From an uncultured Lachnospiraceae bacterium (GTDB lineage Bacteria > Bacillota > Clostridia > Lachnospirales > Lachnospiraceae): a stretch of DNA of 64,000 nt. This document shows, piece by piece, positions 42,579 to 51,297 of this stretch. The notes below the pieces were generated by a model, which worked only from the letters and a program-made list of their open reading frames with translations, was not told the origin of the DNA and did not search any database. A program made the position numbers and the translations under genes. Location of the stretch: NCBI GenBank assembly GCA_910579735.1, contig CAJTUZ010000009.1, forward strand, positions 61,608 to 125,607. The letters are read 5' to 3'. The first letter of the stretch is position 1; each line of letters starts with the position of its first letter.

Positions 42579-43445
42579 TTAATTCACAGGCAAAAGTCCC
42601 AAAAACGCGCCTAAATTTCCACGTTTTCCCTGACTTGCCCTATGGGAGAACAAAAAGAAAGGATTACAGCAGGTACAGATATCCGTTACCTGTATGTGTT
42701 CCATTGGCACCCCGGCTTCTAACAGAACAATTCTGTTGGCCTCCCACAGATCCAGCTGATATTTGCCGCCGCCTTTTTCATCCAAAATCGCCTTATCCTG
42801 CCCCGGTTTATCAAACTCCCGCAAGAAAATGTCTGCTACATCTTTACTGACTTCATAGCAGTCCCTGCAGATAGACGGCCCAATCGCCGCAACGACATCT
42901 TCCGGCCGGGTACCGTATTCTCTGCCCATTGCTTCTATCGTACGCGCCCCCATCCGGCCGGCCGTTCCCCTCCAGCCGGAATGGGATAATCCGACCGCTC
43001 TCCTTTTTGTATCCACGAAAAAAAGCGGCACACAATCCGCATAAAAAGTTGCCAGAACGATTCCTTCCACATTGGTAATCATTCCGTCGATATCCGTATA
43101 ATCTTTTGGAAACAGAATTCCTTTCCCCTTATCTTCCGCTTTGACCACCCGGATATTCGTCGTATGCGTCTGATCGGAACAGACAATATCAGTCACTTCA
43201 CACCCGAGCGTCTGTGCGATCCTGCGGTAATTTTCATCCACCGCTTCTTTGTCATCCCCCCTCGTATAACTGAGATTCATAGACGAGAAGATTCCCTCAC
43301 TGACGCCGCCCATCCTCGTAGAAAAAAGATGCCGGACAATTCCGGTTTCTTCCAAAAGCGGAAAGGTAAGATATTCCACCTTTCCGCTTCTGTTTCGCCG
43401 CATTTTCACAGTGCTGTCTTTTCTTTTTATATTCATTCGGATCAT
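42579..43445 (-). CDS. pgeF: Peptidoglycan editing factor / YfiH-YlmD family
   Basis: 288 residues with the metal site of the copper-oxidoreductase fold: HSGWRGTAGRMG, GPSICRDCYEVS and CTCCNPFFLFSHRASQGKRG. E. coli YfiH (PgeF) corrects wrong amino acids in peptidoglycan precursors; many homologues were named laccases. GGAAGG lies 5 bases upstream of the ATG at 43445. It is the last gene of the ylxM-to-yraN run and 27 bases from yraN. Confidence 0.9.
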   Translation of the reverse strand: MIRMNIKRKDSTVKMRRNRSGKVEYLTFPLLEETGIVRHLFSTRMGGVSEGIFSSMNLSYTRGDDKEAVDENYRRIAQTLGCEVTDIVCSDQTHTTNIRVVKAEDKGKGILFPKDYTDIDGMITNVEGIVLATFYADCVPLFFVDTKRRAVGLSHSGWRGTAGRMGARTIEAMGREYGTRPEDVVAAIGPSICRDCYEVSKDVADIFLREFDKPGQDKAILDEKGGGKYQLDLWEANRIVLLEAGVPMEHIQVTDICTCCNPFFLFSHRASQGKRGNLGAFLGLLPVN

Positions 43446-43472
43446 CGTATCCTTCCTGTCAAAATTTTTTGG

Positions 43473-43880
43473 CTACTGCATCCCGCAGTAAAAGAACGCA
43501 TTCCGTATCCAGTTCACCTGTTCTCCGTCAATGGCGATCACATCATAACGGATCGCCGTATCTGACGGACAGTTATGAATCATCCGGTAGTAATCTGAAA
43601 CCCGGCATATCTTTTTTTGTTTACGGCTGTCTACAGCTTCCGATGCGCTTCCTTTTGAAGCAGCCTTTCTGTATTTTACCTCAAAAAAGACCAAATATTC
43701 TCCATCGTAACCGATCAGGTCGATCTCTCCCTGCCTGCACCGGAAATTCCGCTCTTTTATCCGGACTCCGCGTTCTTTCAGATACCGGCAGGCCATCTTT
43801 TCCCGCTCCATGCCGACGGCCCGCGCACTGACGGGTTCTTTTTTTACTGCTCCATTTACTTTTTTATGTTCTTTTATCAT
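43473..43880 (-). CDS. yraN: UPF0102 family protein YraN
   Basis: 135 residues with the nuclease-like core of the UPF0102 family: RNFRCRQGEIDLIGYDGEYLVFFEVKYR (E, D, EVK residues). It resembles Holliday junction resolvases in fold but the activity is unproven. The start at 43880 has no good ribosome site; the next Met is residue 24. In other Firmicutes it lies after ylqH, as here. Confidence 0.88.
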   Translation of the reverse strand: MIKEHKKVNGAVKKEPVSARAVGMEREKMACRYLKERGVRIKERNFRCRQGEIDLIGYDGEYLVFFEVKYRKAASKGSASEAVDSRKQKKICRVSDYYRMIHNCPSDTAIRYDVIAIDGEQVNWIRNAFFYCGMQ

Positions 43881-43917
43881 TTTTTCATATATTAATGTTT
43901 TTCACACAGCAGGTATT

Positions 43918-44208
43918 CTAGTTCTTAAACAGTTTTGCCTTGATCTTATCCATAGCGTCCACGAACACGAGAATCTCTGCCACGACCTCATACAGTTCCG
44001 GCGGGATCGCTTCTCCGATATCCAGTCTGGATAATGTTTCCGCAAGTTTATCATCCCGATGCACCGGAACGGCGGCTTCTTTTGCTTTCTCTATAATCCT
44101 GTCAGCCAAAGCGCCTTTTCCGCTCGCAATGACGACCGGCGCTTCGTTATCCGGGTCATATTCGAGCGCGATCGCCTGCTTTACTTTCTTTTCACTCTCT
44201 TTCCCCAT
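43918..44208 (-). CDS. FlhB C-terminal-like protein (FhlB/YlqH type)
   Basis: 96 residues resembling the cytoplasmic C-terminal domain of FlhB/YscU: AIALEYDPDNEAPVVIASGKG at the N-terminus and RLDIGEAIPPELYEVVAEILVFV at the end. It lacks the NPTH autocleavage site and the membrane part of FlhB. Such proteins occur as YlqH in B. subtilis next to YlqG. No flagellar gene is near. Function is unknown. Confidence 0.82.
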   Translation of the reverse strand: MGKESEKKVKQAIALEYDPDNEAPVVIASGKGALADRIIEKAKEAAVPVHRDDKLAETLSRLDIGEAIPPELYEVVAEILVFVDAMDKIKAKLFKN

Positions 44209-44253
44209 CTCTGCTCTCCCACATCTTTTTCACCCCGTCAGCAGTTTGTCGAT

Positions 44254-46014
44254 TTATGCGCGCATATCAAACGACGTCTTACTGAGCACGGAAATATTCT
44301 TATTCTGTGTCAGGATCTCCCGCATCACGTTGGTCTGCGGCACATTTTTCTCTTTCAGCTGAAAATTGGCGTTCATCGAATAACCGCGTTTCTCCAGTCT
44401 CTCGTTAAGAATGTGAATATGTTTGGCGACCAGATCAAGCGCCGCCTCATCTCTTAACGTAAAATTGGTGCTGACTTTATTCTGGCTTTTCTGCATCGCA
44501 ACGTAAACGTCCATAGGCCCTAAATGCTCCATATCAAGATGCAGAAGCGCACTGACATTTCCGTCCTTATTCGCCAGGCTCTTCTTGTTCGTATAGACAT
44601 ATAGATCGCCGTGCGCCTGATTGCCCGCCATTTTCAGCGGAAGCTGCACGTAAGTAAAAAGGTGGTTCATCTGGTTCATAAAATCCACATTGTTCTGCAG
44701 ATTCTGCACGCTCTTTGCTCCGGCAGCATCCGCTTTTCCCACCATCTGAAACGCTTCGCTTATTTTAGCGGTCTGTTCTCTGATCCGTTCATAAAGGCGT
44801 TCTACATTCTCTTTTTCCGCCACATCTTCCGGCCTGATCAGCCATTGTCCGGTCATTTCGGACTGGAGCAGATTCGAAAATGCCCTGCTGCCCAGAAATT
44901 CTTTCACAGACTCCTGAAATCCTTCCTGTATGACATGCGGCTGACCGCCAAGAAGTTCCCCGATCTGTGTGAGCACAGCTTTGGGCGAAAGATTTCCATT
45001 ACTGATCTGCTTCGCCGTTTCTTCGTCCACACCCAAGTTTCGCAGCATCCTGCCAAGCTCCTGCCAGATTTCCTTTGCAAGAAGCGGTTTCTCTATATTT
45101 TCTCCGCCCTGCGTACTTTCCGTCATAATGCCGTCCGCTCCCACGGAAGCGCTGCCTGCCGGCGCTGCAGGATTCTGTCCCTTATCGCCGGATACAGTCT
45201 CCCTGCCGGGAATCTCTGATGTCTCCCCCGGTATTTCTCCTTCTTTTACGATATCTCCCGGTGTTCCGCCCTGCGGGTTTCCGGCCGCGCTTTCTTCTGT
45301 GCCTGCCGCTTCGCTGCCGATAAATGCTTTTATGATCTGTTCATAGAAAGAAACTGCCTCTGCGTCTCTTCCTTCTGCCAAAAGAGCGGCAAAGGTCTGC
45401 GGAATTTCTTCCATGATCTGCGCGGCGCTCTGTATGATCTGATGTTCGTAATTTTTATACAGCGCAAACTGCTCCAGATTCTCTTCCGTGATCGGCAGTC
45501 CCAGCCGGATCATCTGTATAATGGACAGCGGATTTGCACCAGGAAAATCAACCAACTGTCTGTTTACGAAGGCAATGGAGTCTCTGTCGATCGGCATGCC
45601 TTCTTTCATCATGGCTGCCACCATTTTCATATTATCAAGGCTGTCGGAAAGCCCTGCTGCCGCCAGCGCCTTTTGAATCGTTGCCTCGTTGGCCATATTG
45701 GCATACAGCGGCGTCAAAGAAAGCAGGGAACTGCTGCTTGCCTTGACCTCAAAACTCATGCTCTGTCCAAGTGCGATATTGAAATCCCGCTCTAATCTGG
45801 CAGTCAGAACGGTTTCCGGATCGAGTGCGATCTGTACCGTATTGCCATCTTTTCCGACTACCTCTCCCTGAACGGTCTGTCCCGGCGCCATATTCCTGAT
45901 CTCATTCATGACCCGGTAATTTTTTTCGCCTGCGGAAACCGTTCCGTTTGTTTTCGGTACGTCTGTCTGCTTTACCCGGTTATTTTTCGGCTGAAAAATG
46001 TTTCCTAAATGCAA
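44254..46014 (-). CDS. FliK-like protein (YlqG-type, flagellar hook-length control domain)
   Basis: 586 residues. The N-terminus (MHLGNIFQPKNN, APGQTVQGEVVGKDGNTVQIALDPETVLTARL) is an OB-like segment; a long acidic/Pro-rich middle (about 245-320) separates it from the C-terminal FliK-like domain (MEHLGPMDVYVAMQKSQNKVSTNF, LNERLEKRGYSMNANF). In flagellated bacteria FliK sets hook length; this orphan sits with the FlhB-like gene and no flagellar locus. The gene is in the expected YlqG position after rnhB. The role is unknown. Confidence 0.78.
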   Translation of the reverse strand: MHLGNIFQPKNNRVKQTDVPKTNGTVSAGEKNYRVMNEIRNMAPGQTVQGEVVGKDGNTVQIALDPETVLTARLERDFNIALGQSMSFEVKASSSSLLSLTPLYANMANEATIQKALAAAGLSDSLDNMKMVAAMMKEGMPIDRDSIAFVNRQLVDFPGANPLSIIQMIRLGLPITEENLEQFALYKNYEHQIIQSAAQIMEEIPQTFAALLAEGRDAEAVSFYEQIIKAFIGSEAAGTEESAAGNPQGGTPGDIVKEGEIPGETSEIPGRETVSGDKGQNPAAPAGSASVGADGIMTESTQGGENIEKPLLAKEIWQELGRMLRNLGVDEETAKQISNGNLSPKAVLTQIGELLGGQPHVIQEGFQESVKEFLGSRAFSNLLQSEMTGQWLIRPEDVAEKENVERLYERIREQTAKISEAFQMVGKADAAGAKSVQNLQNNVDFMNQMNHLFTYVQLPLKMAGNQAHGDLYVYTNKKSLANKDGNVSALLHLDMEHLGPMDVYVAMQKSQNKVSTNFTLRDEAALDLVAKHIHILNERLEKRGYSMNANFQLKEKNVPQTNVMREILTQNKNISVLSKTSFDMRA

Positions 46015-46032
46015 TGTTTCCCCTCCAATGAA

Positions 46033-46791
46033 TCAAACAAAGTGCGTAATAAAAGACTTTCTGTGGATCGGGCACGGTCCGTATTTTTTCAGCGCCTCAA
46101 TATGCGTCTGTGCACCATAGCCCTTATTGGAAGCAAAATGATACTCCGGAAAAATAGCGTCATATTCGACCATCAGGCGGTCTCTTTTTACTTTCGCCAC
46201 GATACTGGCCGCTCCGATGGAAATACTTTTGGCGTCTCCTTTGATGATCGGCACCTGTTTCATCGGCAGATCCGGTATCGTTACGGCATCGTTTAACAAG
46301 AGATCCGGCACAACGGACAATTTGGATACGGCTTCCCGCATCGCCTCGTACGTCGCCTGCAAAATATTGATCTCATCGATCCGCTCCGGCGTACTGTATC
46401 CGATTCCGACCGCCACGGCTTTTTCCATAATGACATCATAAAGCTCTTCTCTCTTTTTTTCGGATAGTTTCTTGGAATCATTGATATATAAAATATCACA
46501 ATTTTTCGGTAAAATTACGGCGCCTGCTACGACCGGACCGGCCAAAGGCCCTCTGCCGACCTCATCGATGCCGCATATGGACGTAAAGGCAGCGTATTCT
46601 TTCTCGTATTTTTTGAGATTTTCCGTCCGTTCCAGTTCTTTTTCGTAAGACAAAAGACGCTTTCTTGCTTTTTCCAACTCGCTCTTTACACCGCTTCTTT
46701 CATCCGCTTCATACATATGAAATAATTCAGGCAGCCTGTTAAAATCAGCTGCCTGTAATTTTTGTTTGATCTCTTGTATCGATTCCGCCAT
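46033..46791 (-). CDS. rnhB: Ribonuclease HII
   Basis: Degrades the RNA strand of RNA-DNA hybrids. The catalytic motif GIDEVGRGPLAGPVVAGAVIL and the later ILQATYEAMREAVSKL, NDAVTIP stretches identify it. 252 residues, slightly extended by an N-terminal coiled region (1-70). It belongs to the same run as rbgA. Confidence 0.96.
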   Translation of the reverse strand: MAESIQEIKQKLQAADFNRLPELFHMYEADERSGVKSELEKARKRLLSYEKELERTENLKKYEKEYAAFTSICGIDEVGRGPLAGPVVAGAVILPKNCDILYINDSKKLSEKKREELYDVIMEKAVAVGIGYSTPERIDEINILQATYEAMREAVSKLSVVPDLLLNDAVTIPDLPMKQVPIIKGDAKSISIGAASIVAKVKRDRLMVEYDAIFPEYHFASNKGYGAQTHIEALKKYGPCPIHRKSFITHFV

Positions 46792-46863
46792 ATTGTGCCG
46801 CCTTTCTGCCTGTATCTTCCATCCGGCGCTTTTGTATCAATGCATTTTCATGCCTTTCTCTGC

Positions 46864-47403
46864 CTATCTGTGCTTGATAAATCCAAACTTTTCAAGCGGC
46901 CATATCCTAAGCCACGCCCTGCCGATAATGCTGTCTTTTTTCACATTGCCGACCGAAGGGTCCCTGCTGTCGGAACTGTTATTCCTGTTGTCTCCCAGCA
47001 CAAAGTATTCATCATCGCCTAACGTGATCGGTTCGTATGCCCTGCCGGGTTCCTTGATGACTTCCCGCCCGTACCCGTCTTCCAAAAGTTCGTCATTGAT
47101 ATAAATGTTGCCTTCCCTGTCAATATAGACAGTCTCACCGGGCAGACCGATAATGCGCTTGATATAGTATGTATTCTCTTCATATTGGAATGGAAAAACA
47201 ATGATATCATACCGCTCCGGATCTTTAAACTGATATGTGATCTTATCTACGATCAGATTATCCTGATCACTCAGTTTCGGCTCCATGGAACTGCCGCTCA
47301 CCTGCGTACGCTGTCCGACAAAATGGATCACCAGATACGTAAGACATAAAACAACCAGAAGATATAAACTGGTACTTAATATTTCCCGTAAAACCTTTTT
47401 CAT
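46864..47403 (-). CDS. lepB: Signal peptidase I (first of two)
   Basis: 179 residues: one N-terminal membrane segment (about 8-28), Ser39 in GSSMEPKL, Lys82 in YYIKRIIGLPGE, and GDNRNNSSDSRD at box E. This is the single-anchor Firmicute type that cuts signal peptides on the outer side of the membrane. It lies between rnhB (72 bases) and rbgA (84 bases). A second paralogue is on the other side of rbgA. Confidence 0.95.
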   Translation of the reverse strand: MKKVLREILSTSLYLLVVLCLTYLVIHFVGQRTQVSGSSMEPKLSDQDNLIVDKITYQFKDPERYDIIVFPFQYEENTYYIKRIIGLPGETVYIDREGNIYINDELLEDGYGREVIKEPGRAYEPITLGDDEYFVLGDNRNNSSDSRDPSVGNVKKDSIIGRAWLRIWPLEKFGFIKHR

Positions 47404-47487
47404 CGCATTCTAATAACCATGCCTTTCTCTTCGCCTGCGCTTTTTTACCGCAGACACAAATTCGCTCATTACATGCTGTTGCAATCT

Positions 47488-48351
47488 CTATGACCGTCCT
47501 TCGCTCTTCTCCGGTCTCTCTATGGAAATTCTGCCGATCCTGCCGCTTCTGAAATCATCCAGAAAAAGAGAGGCCCCCTTTTCATAATCGATCTCACTGC
47601 CTTTTTTATAGCACTTCCTGCTCTCACAAATATATGCTAAAATCTGCAGCGGCGTCTCCATCTCTTCCGGAAAGCCGTAACGTTCCCTCAATTCTTTTCT
47701 ATAGTTTATCATTAAACAGGTAAGTAAGTCTATTGCAAGTTCCGTCTTTTGTAAAATTTCATCATTCATAGAACCGATAAATGCCAGATTTCTCCCTACT
47801 TCCTGATCGTCAAATTTGGGCCATAAAATACCCGGCGTATCTAAAAGCTCCAGCTCTTTGCTCAGACGGATCCACTGTTTTCCCTTTGTGACACCGGGTT
47901 TATTGCCTGTCTTCGTACAGGCTTTGCCTGCAAATGCATTGATAAAAGTAGATTTTCCCACATTGGGAATCCCTACTACCATCGCGCGCACCGGTCTGCC
48001 TACGATCCCTCTTCTGCGGTCTCTCTCGATTTTCTCCCGGCAGGCTTCCTTCACCGCGCCGTTTACATGTTTGATGCCGGCTCCGGTTTTGGCGTTTATT
48101 TCCAGTACATGAAAACCGTTTTTCTTAAAAAATGCAATCCATTCTCTGCTGCATGCCTCATCCGCCAGATCCGCCTTATTAAGCAGCACCAGCCTGCTCT
48201 TATTTTTACCGAGCTCATCAATATCCGGGTTACGGCTGCTAAAAGGAATCCTCGCATCCACCAATTCTATGACCAGATCGATCAGTTTCATGTTCTCCTG
48301 CATCATACGCTTCGCTTTCATCATATGACCGGGGTACCATTGATAATTCAT
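47488..48351 (-). CDS. rbgA: Ribosome biogenesis GTPase RbgA (YlqF)
   Basis: Late 50S assembly GTPase, 287 residues. Circularly permuted G motifs: NKADLAD (G4), then GIPNVGKSTFIN (G1) and DTPGILWP (G3). It starts MNYQWYPGHMMKAKR, typical of YlqF. It sits between two lepB genes. Confidence 0.96.
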   Translation of the reverse strand: MNYQWYPGHMMKAKRMMQENMKLIDLVIELVDARIPFSSRNPDIDELGKNKSRLVLLNKADLADEACSREWIAFFKKNGFHVLEINAKTGAGIKHVNGAVKEACREKIERDRRRGIVGRPVRAMVVGIPNVGKSTFINAFAGKACTKTGNKPGVTKGKQWIRLSKELELLDTPGILWPKFDDQEVGRNLAFIGSMNDEILQKTELAIDLLTCLMINYRKELRERYGFPEEMETPLQILAYICESRKCYKKGSEIDYEKGASLFLDDFRSGRIGRISIERPEKSEGRS

Positions 48352-48416
48352 TTTTACCTCCCCGGACGCTTTACAGGCATTGATCCTTCCGTTTAAAAAT
48401 GCCTGTCATCTGCATC

Positions 48417-49001
48417 CTACTCTATAAATCCGAGATTGCCCTCTTCACTCTTTAAGTGAAACCATGCTTTCCCGATGATCGTATCCTTTTTCACCGCGCC
48501 GATATTCCCGGAACGGCTGTCTTCGCTGCTGTTGCGGTTATCTCCCAGTACAAAATATTCGTCGGTTCCTAACGTAATCTCATTCCCGGCTATCCCGGGA
48601 TCACTGATCTTATCATATAATTCCGCTTCTTCAAGCATTTCGCCGTCTATGTATACTCTCCCGTTTATGATCTGCACCGTCTCACCGGGCAGCGCTATAA
48701 TACGTTTTACATAATAATGCGAATTCTGATTTCCGTTCGGTAAAAAAACGACGACATCTCCCCTTTTGGGTGAGGAAAGCCTGTACACAAAACGGTTGAT
48801 CAAAATCTCCTGACTGTTATACAGCGCCGGTTCCATAGAATCACCGACCACACTCGTCCGCATGCCGACAAAATATGTCAGAGCCATTGCCAGAAAGATC
48901 ACAATAAAAGTACCGGCTATCATTTCAAAGATATCTTTCAAAAATGCCGAATTGATCTTTTTCTCTTTCTGATAAAAATGCAGTCCTTTTTTTCTCGCCA
49001 A
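48417..49001 (-). CDS. lepB: Signal peptidase I (second of two)
   Basis: 194 residues. A basic, charged N-terminal tail (about 1-24) precedes the membrane segment (about 28-46). Ser55 (GDSMEPAL), Lys99 (YYVKRIIALPGE) and GDNRNSSEDSRS give the same active site as the other copy. The longer N-terminal tail sets it apart. It follows rplS and its terminator. Confidence 0.95.
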   Translation of the reverse strand: MARKKGLHFYQKEKKINSAFLKDIFEMIAGTFIVIFLAMALTYFVGMRTSVVGDSMEPALYNSQEILINRFVYRLSSPKRGDVVVFLPNGNQNSHYYVKRIIALPGETVQIINGRVYIDGEMLEEAELYDKISDPGIAGNEITLGTDEYFVLGDNRNSSEDSRSGNIGAVKKDTIIGKAWFHLKSEEGNLGFIE

Positions 49002-49054
49002 TGGAGCACCTCTCTTCTTGTGTAAAAGCAGACAATTGTCAGACGCTTTGTTTC

Positions 49055-49093
49055 AAAAAGTGCACTGCGTATATTACTCCACAGTGCACTTTA
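49055..49093 (-). terminator. Intrinsic terminator of rplS
   Basis: Minus strand AAAGTGCACTG / CAGTGCACTTT stem followed by TTG; arms at 49057-49067 and 49082-49092. It separates rplS from lepB. Confidence 0.75.
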
Positions 49094-49104
49094 CTTCGCA
49101 TACC

Positions 49105-49452
49105 TTATTTTACCAGTTCTTTTACTTTCGCTTTCTTACCGACACGTCCTCTTAAGTAGTTCAGTTTCGCACGTCTTACTTTACCTCTTCTTACTACTTC
49201 GATCTTCTCCACATTCGGGGAATGTAACGGCCATGTCTTCTCAACGCCAATGCCGTTTGACAGTTTTCTGACTGTGAAAGTTTCTCTGTTGCTTCCACCC
49301 TGTCTTTTTAAAACGGTTCCTTCAAAGATCTGGATTCTTTCACGGTTACCCTCTTTGATCTTACCATAAACTTTCACGGTATCGCCTACTTTAAAGTCGG
49401 CAATCTGTTCTTTCACCTGAGCGGCTTCAATTTCTCTGATAATTTCGTTCAT
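49105..49452 (-). CDS. rplS: 50S ribosomal protein L19
   Basis: 115 residues. RKLSNGIGVEKTWPLHSP and VEVVRRGKVRRAKLNYLRGRVGKKAKVKE are typical of L19. It has its own promoter candidate and leader and is separated from lepB by a terminator. Confidence 0.97.
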   Translation of the reverse strand: MNEIIREIEAAQVKEQIADFKVGDTVKVYGKIKEGNRERIQIFEGTVLKRQGGSNRETFTVRKLSNGIGVEKTWPLHSPNVEKIEVVRRGKVRRAKLNYLRGRVGKKAKVKELVK

Positions 49453-49520
49453 ATTTACCTCCTATATGGCACGGATGTTCTTAATACATACTGTAACAGA
49501 GGACCATCTATTTTCACAAC
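49453..49520 (-). promoter_or_regulatory. Possible L19 leader
   Basis: The 5' region ahead of rplS holds GGTCCTCTGTTAC and GAACATCCGTGCC on the minus strand, reminiscent of autoregulatory L19 leaders in Firmicutes. A promoter candidate TTGCAT (49550-49555) and TAAATT (49527-49532) lies upstream. I cannot confirm the fold by eye. Confidence 0.3.
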
Positions 49521-49577
49521 ATTAATAATTTATCATATTAAGACAGGAAATGCAAGTTTTATTTTTTCACGCTGCCT

Positions 49578-50396
49578 TCATGACTTCTTTTTATCCTGTC
49601 TGCATTCAGACTCACTGCGCTGTTTCCACTTCTCGTACAGATCCGGCCGAAGCTTCTTCGTGCGCTCTATTGACTGTGCAAGCCGCCATTCATCGACTTT
49701 GGCATGGTTTCCCGACAGCAGGATCTCCGGCACCTTCTTCTCATGCCAGATTTCCGGTCTGGAATATTGCGGGTATTCTAACAGATCATGATAAAAGGAC
49801 TCCGACACTGCGGATTCGTCATTGTGAAGCACCCCCGGAACAAGTCTGGCAATGGCATCGATCATGACCATCGCCGGCAGTTCACCGCCTGTCAGTACGT
49901 AATCTCCGATTGAAACAGGATCCGTAACGATCTCTTCTATCACCCGCTCGTCGATTCCTTCATAGTGTCCGCAAAGAAAGATCAGATCCTCCTCTTTCGC
50001 AAATTCTTCGGCCATCTTCTGGTGAAACGTTCTGCCCTGCGGCGTCAGATAAACGACTCTGGGCTGTCTGTCCCGTGCACACCCTGACCCGCCGTTTCGT
50101 TCCTGTATGCCTTCTGCCGATTCTGCTGCTGCCGGTTCTGCTTCCGCCGCTTTTCTATTTGCAATGGCATCCGCTACCGCCCAGTAGGCATCATAAACAG
50201 GCTGTGCCTGCATTAACATGCCGGCGCCGCCTCCATACGTGTAATCGTCCACTTTACCGTGCTTATCATTCGTATAATCCCTGATGTTGACGGCTTCTAT
50301 CGTCATATACCCTTTTGAGACTGCCCTGCCGAGTATGCTTGTATGCAGTCCCTGCATCACCATCTCGGGGAAAAGCGTCAGTACATGAAAATTCAT
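49578..50396 (-). CDS. trmD: tRNA (guanine37-N1)-methyltransferase with an extra loop
   Basis: Methylates G37 of tRNAs reading CNN codons, 272 residues from the ATG at 50396 (MNFHVLTLFP). Family motifs: DYTYGGGAGMLM, IFLCGHYEGIDERV, SIGDYVLTGGELPAM. Between residues about 82 and 110 there is an Ala/Glu-rich insert (KAAEAEPAAAESAEG) that typical TrmD lacks; most members have 240-255 residues. It may be a variable surface loop between the catalytic and linker parts. Confidence 0.95.
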   Translation of the reverse strand: MNFHVLTLFPEMVMQGLHTSILGRAVSKGYMTIEAVNIRDYTNDKHGKVDDYTYGGGAGMLMQAQPVYDAYWAVADAIANRKAAEAEPAAAESAEGIQERNGGSGCARDRQPRVVYLTPQGRTFHQKMAEEFAKEEDLIFLCGHYEGIDERVIEEIVTDPVSIGDYVLTGGELPAMVMIDAIARLVPGVLHNDESAVSESFYHDLLEYPQYSRPEIWHEKKVPEILLSGNHAKVDEWRLAQSIERTKKLRPDLYEKWKQRSESECRQDKKKS

Positions 50397-50416
50397 AACA
50401 ATGACCTTGCCTTTCT

Positions 50417-50923
50417 CTATAAAAGTCCTTCCATAATATGGACCGTAATAAGCGCCTTTTCCATATCGATGTTTTTCACACATTCCTTAATTGCAGGCAG
50501 AAGCACTTCCTTTTCTTCCTGCGTTTCTACCACATAGACATCATTGGCCCCGGTCGTCAGGACGTTTTTCAGGAAACCCAAAGGCGCTCCATCTTCCGTT
50601 ATGATCTGCATACCGATCAGATCGGCAATAAAATATTCGTCCTTTTGCAGCTTTACGGCCTTATCTCTTGATACAAACAGCCTGGCTCCCTTATATTTCT
50701 CTATCTCATTAATGGAATCGTATCCTTTAAATTTCAAGATCACATACTGCTTAAAAAACTTTACGCCGGCTATAGTCATGGTCAATTGCTCTTTCTCATT
50801 ATCCAGAACGACTTCTTTCAATTTCTTAAAACGGTTCACATCATCCGTCGTCGGAAACACTTTTACCTCTCCACGTATTCCGTGTGTCTGCGTGATCACG
50901 CCGACCTGCAATCTTTCTATCAT
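50417..50923 (-). CDS. rimM: Ribosome maturation factor RimM
   Basis: 168 residues from ATG 50923 (MIERLQVGVITQTHGIRGEVKV), with GAGAGG upstream. The G-E-V-K motif and the PRC barrel (EYFIADLIGMQIITEDG) are present. It helps 30S head maturation. It lies between khpA and trmD. Confidence 0.95.
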   Translation of the reverse strand: MIERLQVGVITQTHGIRGEVKVFPTTDDVNRFKKLKEVVLDNEKEQLTMTIAGVKFFKQYVILKFKGYDSINEIEKYKGARLFVSRDKAVKLQKDEYFIADLIGMQIITEDGAPLGFLKNVLTTGANDVYVVETQEEKEVLLPAIKECVKNIDMEKALITVHIMEGLL

Positions 50924-50995
50924 AATTCCTCTCTTTCCATTCGTCAGGCGAAGCGCCGGCCGGATATCCGTCTGCAACGGATTTCTTTGCAAGAT

Positions 50996-51025
50996 AAAAC
51001 AGCCTCATGAATTTTCATGAGGCTG
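50996..51025 (-). terminator. Possible terminator/attenuator between khpA and rimM
   Basis: Palindrome AGCCTCATGAA / TTCATGAGGCT (51001-51024) followed by GTTTTA on the minus strand. It is short of T residues and may be partial, tuning transcription into rimM-trmD. Confidence 0.5.
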
Positions 51026-51030
51026 CGCAT

Positions 51031-51258
51031 TTAAACAATTTCCACATCCACTCTCTTATTGTCTTTGGATGATGCCGCTTTTACGACCGAACGGATCGCT
51101 TTCGCAATACGCCCCTGTTTTCCGATCACTTTGCCCATATCGGAAGATGCCACATGCAGTTCTACGACAATGTTTCTGCCGTCCTCTTTCTGTGTTACAA
51201 CGACTTCGTCCGGATTATCAACAAGTGCTTTCGCAATTATTTCCACTAATTCTTTCAT
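51031..51258 (-). CDS. khpA: KH-domain RNA-binding protein KhpA
   Basis: 75 residues with GKQGRIAKAIR (KH GxxG loop: GKVIGKQGRIAKAI) and the Firmicute YlqC/KhpA pattern. RNA chaperone partner of KhpB/EloR in others. It follows rpsP by 39 bases. Confidence 0.95.
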   Translation of the reverse strand: MKELVEIIAKALVDNPDEVVVTQKEDGRNIVVELHVASSDMGKVIGKQGRIAKAIRSVVKAASSKDNKRVDVEIV

Positions 51259-51297
51259 AATACACCTCCAAAAGCGTAATGAACAAGTCCTTTGATC

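Noticed and set aside
42579..43445. Laccase/multicopper oxidase
   Set aside because: The protein is the YfiH/YlmD fold, which is now tied to peptidoglycan editing and related activities, not multicopper oxidases.
43918..46014. A flagellar or type III secretion locus
   Set aside because: Only FliK-like and FlhB-tail-like genes are present, in their usual YlqG/YlqH place; no rod, hook, export membrane or motor genes.
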